DNA of 64,000 bases. Origin: Cunninghamia lanceolata (lineage: Eukaryota > Streptophyta > Pinopsida > Cupressales > Cupressaceae). A model generated the notes under the pieces. That model did no database searches and was not told the origin of the DNA. It saw only the letters and a program-made list of their open reading frames with translations. The position numbers were made by a program, and so were the translations under genes. The stretch lies in NCBI GenBank assembly GCA_027924645.1, contig BSBN01000233.1, forward strand, positions 7,148,501 through 7,212,500, in the 5' to 3' direction. Positions 58,439-64,000 of this stretch are shown in pieces. Numbering within the stretch: the first letter of the stretch is position 1; every line of letters starts with the position of its first letter.

Positions 58439-59831
58439 TGATGCAGAGGCATCCACACTAAAACCTTGACATACAGCATGGATGTCCGCAACCCTTCATC
58501 ATCATCATCATATTTCCCTTTACACTGTCAGCATCATCATATTTACTCTGCCGACCGATATCCTCCTGCAGACAAGCCTTCGCCCTTTCGCATGTCAGCA
58601 GCATCATCATATCCGACTATCGGCAGCATCATCATATTCGGCAAGCGCAAACATCCTCCTGACGTTCACTGTTCACCTCACCGACAACCTCTACCTTCAC
58701 TATCTTCAGCATCATGATGTTCAACATCATGTTCATCAGCAGGATAAAGAACATCCAGTTCCTCCCATATATCCTGATGATGACTACTCAACTCACGCAC
58801 CTTTCCTCCGATGCTTACGTCACCCCGATATCCTGATGACGATTATCCTGATGACGATGACGTCACATGCAACTCCTCAATATCCTGCTACTCCGTAATA
58901 TCCTGATGACGTATATCCTGATGATGATGACGTCATATGCAACTCCTTCAATATCCTGCTATCGGCCAAACTTAACATTTTCGGCCCACGATCAATCTGA
59001 TCTTCTACCTTATGCTGATACGCTCCTCCTCGGCAACACCTGATGATGATCACCCTAATGCACTTTCACTTTATGCAACTGACTACATCATGGTCATCTC
59101 CACTTATCCGGATGACGCCCGAGGTACCTGCAGGATATACGCAGAAATATCCTGATGATGCCGTTGCGAAGGATTTTCCAACCTTAGCGAATTTTCAATT
59201 CACCGATCCTCCTGGGATGACCCGATCTACTCTCAGGGTGATCTTCCAGACTTTAACAACTAACACGACCTAGCACATACCCATGCTAGGGTTCTCAACA
59301 CCTCTTGACGACGATCCTGCACACCTGCATGCAAACAAACAAACTAAATCCTAACCTACTGTACATAACCATTCCACCGACTCGACGAATCAACCGGTGG
59401 AATGGATCAGCGGATCCATGAAACCACCAAAACAGCAAATTGATTAAACAATGAAATTCAACAGAGGATGAACACTAACAGGATCTCTTTATTGATTTCA
59501 ACAGATGCTATTACAATACTCTGTCTCTCTCTCGCAAAGTCTGATCGATGATATGCAATACCAACCGATCCTCATGCATAAATAGGTTTTCCTGCAAGTA
59601 CTACTGACCTGACTCCAAGCGGCTGGGAAATCTCTCCTGGTGGCTGGGAGATCCAACCGGACCTACAGCATAACAACTGTCTAACAAACTAGCTAAAAAT
59701 AGCAAAGCATGGTCAACATGACCTTATTACATGCATTTGGTCTTACCAGACCTTCTTGGAAACATTAACAAGACTCAAAACAAACTAACTGCCTCATGGA
59801 GGCCAGCTGTCAGGTAGGTGCTCCTGCACCA
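58439..59831 (-). repeat. LTR (3' LTR in element orientation)
   Basis: 1393 bp, same length as 62090-63482. Its part 58780-58950 carries repeated TATCCTGATGAYGA units and two perfect TGACGTCA palindromes. It is noticeably richer in CG dinucleotides than the surrounding tandem units. Confidence 0.92.
58780..58950. promoter_or_regulatory. Cluster of ACGT-core bZIP-type sites in the LTR
   Basis: Perfect TGACGTCA at 58858-58865 and 58928-58935, plus TTACGTCA (58815-58822) and TGACGTAT (58907-58914), sit among repeated TATCCTGATGA units. In the other LTR the first is kept (62509-62516) and the second has become CGACGTCA (62579-62586). TGACG/ACGT-core sites bind plant bZIP (TGA-type) factors linked to stress and defence induction. 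That they control this element is an inference. Confidence 0.5.
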
Positions 59832-59845
59832 TACTCCCCAACAGA
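59832..59845 (-). other. Polypurine tract of the gag-protease element
   Basis: The minus strand reads TCTGTTGGGGAGTA directly before the 3' LTR. Confidence 0.75.
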
Positions 59846-60369
59846 AAAGAACTCATGTCCCATGAGTTTAATTGTGGAAGTCCTCCACCTTTACACTTTG
59901 CCTTTGCAGTGTCTTGACCTGTTCCAGCTTTGTCCTCTGCTGGCTCTTGGCTGCTCCAAGACTTCTGAACTATAACTTGCCTTCTTGCAAGTAAATCCTC
60001 ATGCCTGTCAATGTAGGCCTTTCTCACACATACCTTGTGTTTGACCAGAACCTCTGTCTGAACTGCCTCTTGAACTTCTGCAATGTTCAACTCTATCTTC
60101 CTTTCAACCTTTATAGGACAAACAATAGTCCCAACTATGACAACATCCTTGTCATTCCTCTCAACTGGTTGCTATGTACAAACCTGTTTCTGCACCTGCT
60201 GCTGACCTCTGTCAGTCAAAACTAAAACTTTCTTCAACCTGTTGTCCTTAACAACTCCTTTCCCTGCAGTATCCTCAACTGCCTTTATGCCTGCTCCTAT
60301 AGGCATCTGCACCAATTCCTTCTTTCCCACTAAAATGATTTTGGCTGCCTCCTGTGCTGCAGCTGCTTC
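59832..60369 (-). pseudogene. Residual tail between protease and 3' LTR
   Basis: After the protease stop, a protein-like reading continues on the minus strand (EAAAAQEAAKIILVGKKEL, then from 60090 MNIAEVQEAVQTEVLVKHKV, ending within the LTR at 59794). This is where the reverse transcriptase would begin in an autonomous element, but no RT motif follows. Function unlikely. Confidence 0.4.
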
Positions 60370-61965
60370 CTATAATGGCATCAACCTAATAGTCTTCCCA
60401 TCTTTCTTGATGGTGTAGGTATTAGCATACCCATCATACAGTACCCTTCTATCAAATTGCCATGGTCTACCCAACAGTAGGTGACAACATTCCATGGGCA
60501 AAATATCACACAAAACTCTATCCTGATATGCTCCAATCTGATAATCCACATATGTCTGTTCATAGACAAAAAGTGATTGACTATCACTCACCCAAGATGC
60601 CTTGTAAGGGTGATGGTGTGGAATCCTTTCCAAATTTAGCTTATCCACCATTTCCTGAGATACCATGTTGTCTGTTGAACCAGTATCAATGACAACCTTA
60701 CATACTTTACCTTTGCTCTTGCATGTGGTCTTAAAAAGAGCTCTTCTTTGCATCATGTCCTTTGATGCCTGCAAACTAATTCTCCTTAGCATCAATGCTT
60801 CTCCATCCTCAGGATATGCATAATTGTTAGGCTCCCTATCTCCTTTATAAGTGTTTGAACTCTGCACACTTTGCTCTACTTTCTCTTCTTGCACAAGTTG
60901 TATTCTCTTGTCATTTGTTCTATCATTTCTGGATGATGAACCTTTGCTTTCTGGACATTTGAAAGATGGATGTCCAAACTCACCACAGGTGTAACACTTT
61001 CCTAAAAATGTAGTAGAACCTCTACCACCTCCAAACCTTCCTCTATTACCTTTCCATCCACCTCTGAAATCAGACTGTCCCTGTCCTTTACCAGTGTCTT
61101 CTTGACCCTCATTGGTTTGCCTTTGTGTAGGGGCTGATCCTCTTCCCCTCATATTGCTGCCTCTTCCTCTCATGGACTTATCTTGTCCCCTATTCATCTT
61201 TTCTTCAATCCTGATTGCCATTTGATAACAATCTTCCACATTCTTAGGGTTAGCTAAAACTAACTCATCCTATATGTTCAATCTCAAACCAGCCAAGTAC
61301 CTAGCCACCTTTTCTACCTCATTCTCATGATGACCAGATCTCATACTCAACTTATAAAACTCCTCAGTATATGCCTTCACATCCATTTCCTTCTGCCTTG
61401 AAAATTGTAGTTTCTTAAACATCTGAATTTCATAATCCCTTGGCAAGAATTTACCTTTGATCCTTGCTCCCATCTTATCCCATGAAGTGATCTTTGACTT
61501 CCCTTGTTTCCTTCTCTCAGATTGTACATAATCCCACCAAACCAAAGCATGACCTCCTAACTTGGTCTTTGCAATCTTTACCTTCTGATCCTCAGCAACA
61601 TCTTCACATTCAAAGTGATTATCAAGTGCAGCAATCCAATCCAGCAACTCATCTTCATTCAAACTTCCATTATACTTGGAAACATCAACCTTTACCTTAG
61701 GTTTATCACTCTGCACTGCCTTTAACAGTTTTGCAAATTTCTGGTCTTCAGCATCCAGATCTTCAGCTACCTCTTCATACTCTTCAACAGCATCTTCATC
61801 TTCTTCAGACTCACTGTCTTCCACTTCCCTCTTTTTGTTCTTTTCCAGGGCTACAAGCCTAGCTTGAAGTGCTTCAGCAAGCTCCTTCATCTTCCTCATC
61901 TCTTTGGCATGTTTTTCCTTCATCTCTTGCAATTCCCTTGCAGTACCACTACCTTTCGGAGGCAT
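60370..61965 (-). pseudogene. gag: Ty3/gypsy gag-protease polyprotein, one in-frame stop
   Basis: The single frame from MPPKGSGTARELQEMKEKH (61965) to IRLMPL (60370), 531 codons, is interrupted only by TAG at 61270-61272. Order: N-terminal coiled coil (residues ~8-45), acidic stretch (ESEEDEDAVEEYEE), gag core (YNGSLNEDELLDWIAALDNH, HALVWWDYVQ, YLAGLRLNI|DELVLANPKNVED), Arg/Gly-rich basic region, CCHC knuckle CYTCGEFGHPSFKC (60996-60955), then retropepsin with VVIDTGSTDNMVS (catalytic Asp in DTGS) and the C-terminal CHLLLGRPWQFDRRV block of Ty3/gypsy proteases. Gag forms the particle and the protease cleaves it. The TAG stands where a Gln is likely and fits a single CAG-to-TAG change. Confidence 0.92.
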
Positions 61966-62074
61966 TTTGTCAACCTCTCACTTCTTTACCTCTGTCCTTT
62001 CGGTGACAGAATCAACTCTACCTCTGCCCTTTCGGTGACATAATCAACACACAACAGCCCAGACCTTTTGCTGA

Positions 62075-62086
62075 GCTCTGATACCA
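62075..62086 (-). other. Primer binding site, initiator Met-tRNA
   Basis: The minus strand reads TGGTATCAGAGC three bases after the LTR end, a perfect match to the complement of the initiator Met-tRNA 3' end. Confidence 0.9.
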
Positions 62087-62089
62087 CTA

Positions 62090-63482
62090 TGATGCAGAGG
62101 CATCCATACTAAAACCTTGACATACAGCATGGATGTCCGCAACCCTTCATCATCATCATCATATTTCCCTTTACACTGTCAGCATCATCATATTTACTCT
62201 GCCGACCGATATCCTCCTGCAGACAAGCCTTCGCCCTTTCGCATGTCAGCAGCATCATCATATCTGACTATCGGCAACATCATCATATTCGGCAAGCGCG
62301 AACATCCTCCTGACGTTCACTGTTCACCTCACCGACAACCTCTACCTTCACTATCTTCAGCATCATGATGTTTAACATCATGTTCATCAGCAGGATAAAG
62401 AACATCCGGTTCCTCCCATATATCCTGATGATGACTACTCAACTCACGCACCTTTCCTCCGATGCTTACGTCACCCTGATATCCTGATGACGATTATCCT
62501 GATGATGATGACGTCACATGCAGCTCCTCAATATCCTGCTGCTCCGTAATATCCTGATGACGTATATCCTGATGATGACGACGTCATATGCAACTCCTTC
62601 AATATCCTGCTGTCGGCCAAACTTAACATTTTCAGCCCGCGATCAACCCAATCTTCTACCTTATGCTGATACGCTCCTCCTCGGCAACACCCGATGATGA
62701 TCACCCTAATGCACTTTCACTTTATGCAACCGACTGCATCATGCTCATCTCCACTTATCCGGATGACGCCCGAGGTACTTGCAGGATATACGCAGAAATA
62801 TCCTGATGATGCCGTTGCGAAGGATTTTCCAACCTTAGCGAATTTTCAATTCGCCGATCCTCCTGGGATGACCCGATCTACTCTCAGGGTGATCTTCCAG
62901 ACTTTAACAACTAACACGACCTAGCACATACCCATGCTAGGGTTCTCAACACCTCTTGACGACGATCCTGCACACCTGCATGCAAACAAACAAACTGAAT
63001 CCTAACCTACTGTACATAACCATTCCACTGACTCGACGAATCAACCGGTGGAATGGATCAGCAGATCCATGAAACCACCAAAACAGCAAATTGATTAAAC
63101 AATGAAATTCAATAGAGGATGAACACTAACAGGATCTCTTTATTGATTTCAACAGATGCTATTACAATACTCTATCTCTCTCTCGCAAAGTCTGATCGAT
63201 GATATGCAATACCAACCGATCCTCATGCATAAATAGGTTTTCCTGTGAGTACTACTGACCCGACTCCAAGCGGCTGGGAAATCTCTCCTGGTGGCTGGGA
63301 GATCCAACTGGACCTACAGCATAACAACTGTCTAACAAACTAGCTAAAAATAGCAAAGCATGGTCAACATGACCTTATTACATGCATTTGGTCTTACCAG
63401 ACCTTCTTGGAAACATTAACAAGACTCAAAACAAACTAACTGCCTCATGGAGGCCAGCTGTCAGGTAGGTGCTCCTGCACCA
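62090..63482 (-). repeat. LTR (5' LTR in element orientation)
   Basis: 1393 bp. Differences from the other LTR are about 30 by eye, nearly all C/T or G/A, as expected from deamination of methylated cytosine. Confidence 0.92.
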
Positions 63483-64000
63483 AGATGCCAAGGCTAGAGC
63501 AAACCCAAAGGAGTATGATGTTATTACTCAGAGGGTCCTAAAAGAATTACAATAGGCTATAAGTAAAATGACTCCAGAGGAAGGGAGAGCACTAGTGGCA
63601 AAAAAGTAATATTTTGCTTCTACCTCACTGGACTCTATCAGGTGCCATTGCACTTGATACAATCACCAGAGATGATTCAGATGTGATAGGGAAAGAGATT
63701 AAAAGTGCCCTCTCTGGTGCAGCCTTTAACCCTAAATTCAAAACATTGGCAATGTGGGCTCTAGCCCCAAACAACAAAAAGCCTAGGGTTCAATTAGGAG
63801 AGCTGATAGGGGATGTAATAATAAAAAGAGTATCTAATACCCCTACTCCTTAGGCTGCAAGCCTAAATGTATAGACTACACAATTTGCAGAAGCAACTGC
63901 TAACAAATTGCAAAAGGATTACAATCAGCTGTAATTTGATTATTCTAAGGAAGTTGCAAAGATAAACATGTTGAATCAACAACTGTCATTGGTAGCCAGT

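Larger units (their letters stand above)
58439..63482 (-). mobile_element. Young non-autonomous gag-protease LTR retrotransposon (TR-GAG-like)
   Basis: This is a complete 5044-bp element flanked by AGATG at 58434-58438 and 63483-63487. Both LTRs are 1393 bp, start TGATGCAGAGGC and end CTGCACCA on the plus strand. Read on the minus strand: 5' LTR (62090-63482), primer site TGGTATCAGAGC (62086-62075), gag with zinc knuckle and aspartic protease (61965-60370), a short tail, polypurine tract TTGGGGAGTA (59841-59832), then the 3' LTR. Reverse transcriptase, RNase H and integrase are absent. This matches the TR-GAG class, which moves with enzymes from a related autonomous Ty3/gypsy element. LTRs differ at roughly 2-3% of sites by eye. 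Confidence 0.92.
51149..64000 (+). repeat. Tandem unit C, interrupted and cut by the window end
   Basis: It is collinear with A and B up to 58438 and again from 63483, where it resumes inside ORF-c. The gap is a complete LTR retrotransposon plus its 5-bp duplication. The window ends in the coiled-coil part of ORF-c, so the 3' part and any further units are unseen. Confidence 0.85.
56396..64000 (+). pseudogene. ORF-c, unit C (split by a retrotransposon, cut by window end)
   Basis: This is the best-preserved 5' part. 56434-56850 is open for 138 codons, and 56923-57843 is open for 306 codons, giving one uninterrupted product from DDEVEPLHCSMFNEYF to NNYKGSVQYFH. A TAG at 57841-57843 separates it from another 192 open codons (57844-58422). 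The retrotransposon at 58439-63482 then interrupts at KIKD(A), and the frame resumes at 63488 (AKARANPKEYDVITQRVLKE) into the coiled coil. Its large open pieces suggest that coding was lost recently or that selection lasted longest in this copy. Confidence 0.7.

Noticed and set aside
58466..58898. Plus-strand frames of 83 and 138 codons in the LTR, repeated at 62117
   Set aside because: They are duplicated only because the LTR is duplicated; they are antisense to the element and rich in His/Ser from TCA repeats.

Overview
This window is transposon-dense, AT-rich, CpG-poor eukaryotic nuclear DNA. No intact host gene, tRNA or rRNA was recognised. Initiator-Met-tRNA primer sites, plant-type Ty1/copia, Ty3/gypsy, hAT and DUF4283 LINE remnants, nested insertions and old decayed copies point to a large seed-plant genome. 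A gymnosperm is my best guess, but it is an inference from repeat style only.

Layout. (1) 1-9963: a giant non-autonomous LTR retrotransposon of the LARD kind. The left LTR is cut by the window edge (1-2854), the internal region is only 1.7 kb and has no coding, and the right LTR is complete at about 5.4 kb (4582-9963). (2) 9964-13000: relics of unrecognised protein families, namely a remote homologue of 'ORF-a' of region 6 and a decayed minus-strand coiled-coil gene. (3) 13700-16256: a hAT transposase pseudogene on the minus strand, followed by a degenerate ~230-bp tandem repeat (16590-17925), a 42-bp-phased GGCGA motif array (18480-18900) and a long compound trinucleotide microsatellite (19495-19760). 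(4) 20890-22210: a LINE ORF1 (DUF4283) relic. (5) 24550-31605: a Ty3/gypsy remnant whose gag is split by a decayed Ty1/copia element (25026-30228) with a 5-bp target duplication. (6) 31606-64000: a head-to-tail array of at least 2.8 units of about 9.6-10 kb. Each unit carries a 42-bp-phased GGCGA array, ORF-a (~177 aa), ORF-b (~270 aa with a hydrophobic C-terminal tail), an AT-rich ~33-bp repeat, a 141-bp (47-codon) minisatellite, ORF-c (~1000 aa, unrecognised) and a junction reading frame ORF-e. Unit C is interrupted by a young 5.0-kb gag-protease-only retrotransposon (58439-63482) with 1393-bp LTRs and target duplication AGATG.

How the parts relate. No reverse transcriptase, integrase or transposase was found inside the tandem units, and I could not assign their proteins to a known family. 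The related ORF-a fragment at 9970 and the related phased array at 18.5 kb show that pieces of the same system exist elsewhere in this locus. The tandem array with its uncharacterised proteins and helically phased motif is the best candidate for something undescribed. Nearly all coding sequence is decayed, mostly through C-to-T/G-to-A changes that turn Gln and Trp codons into TAG.
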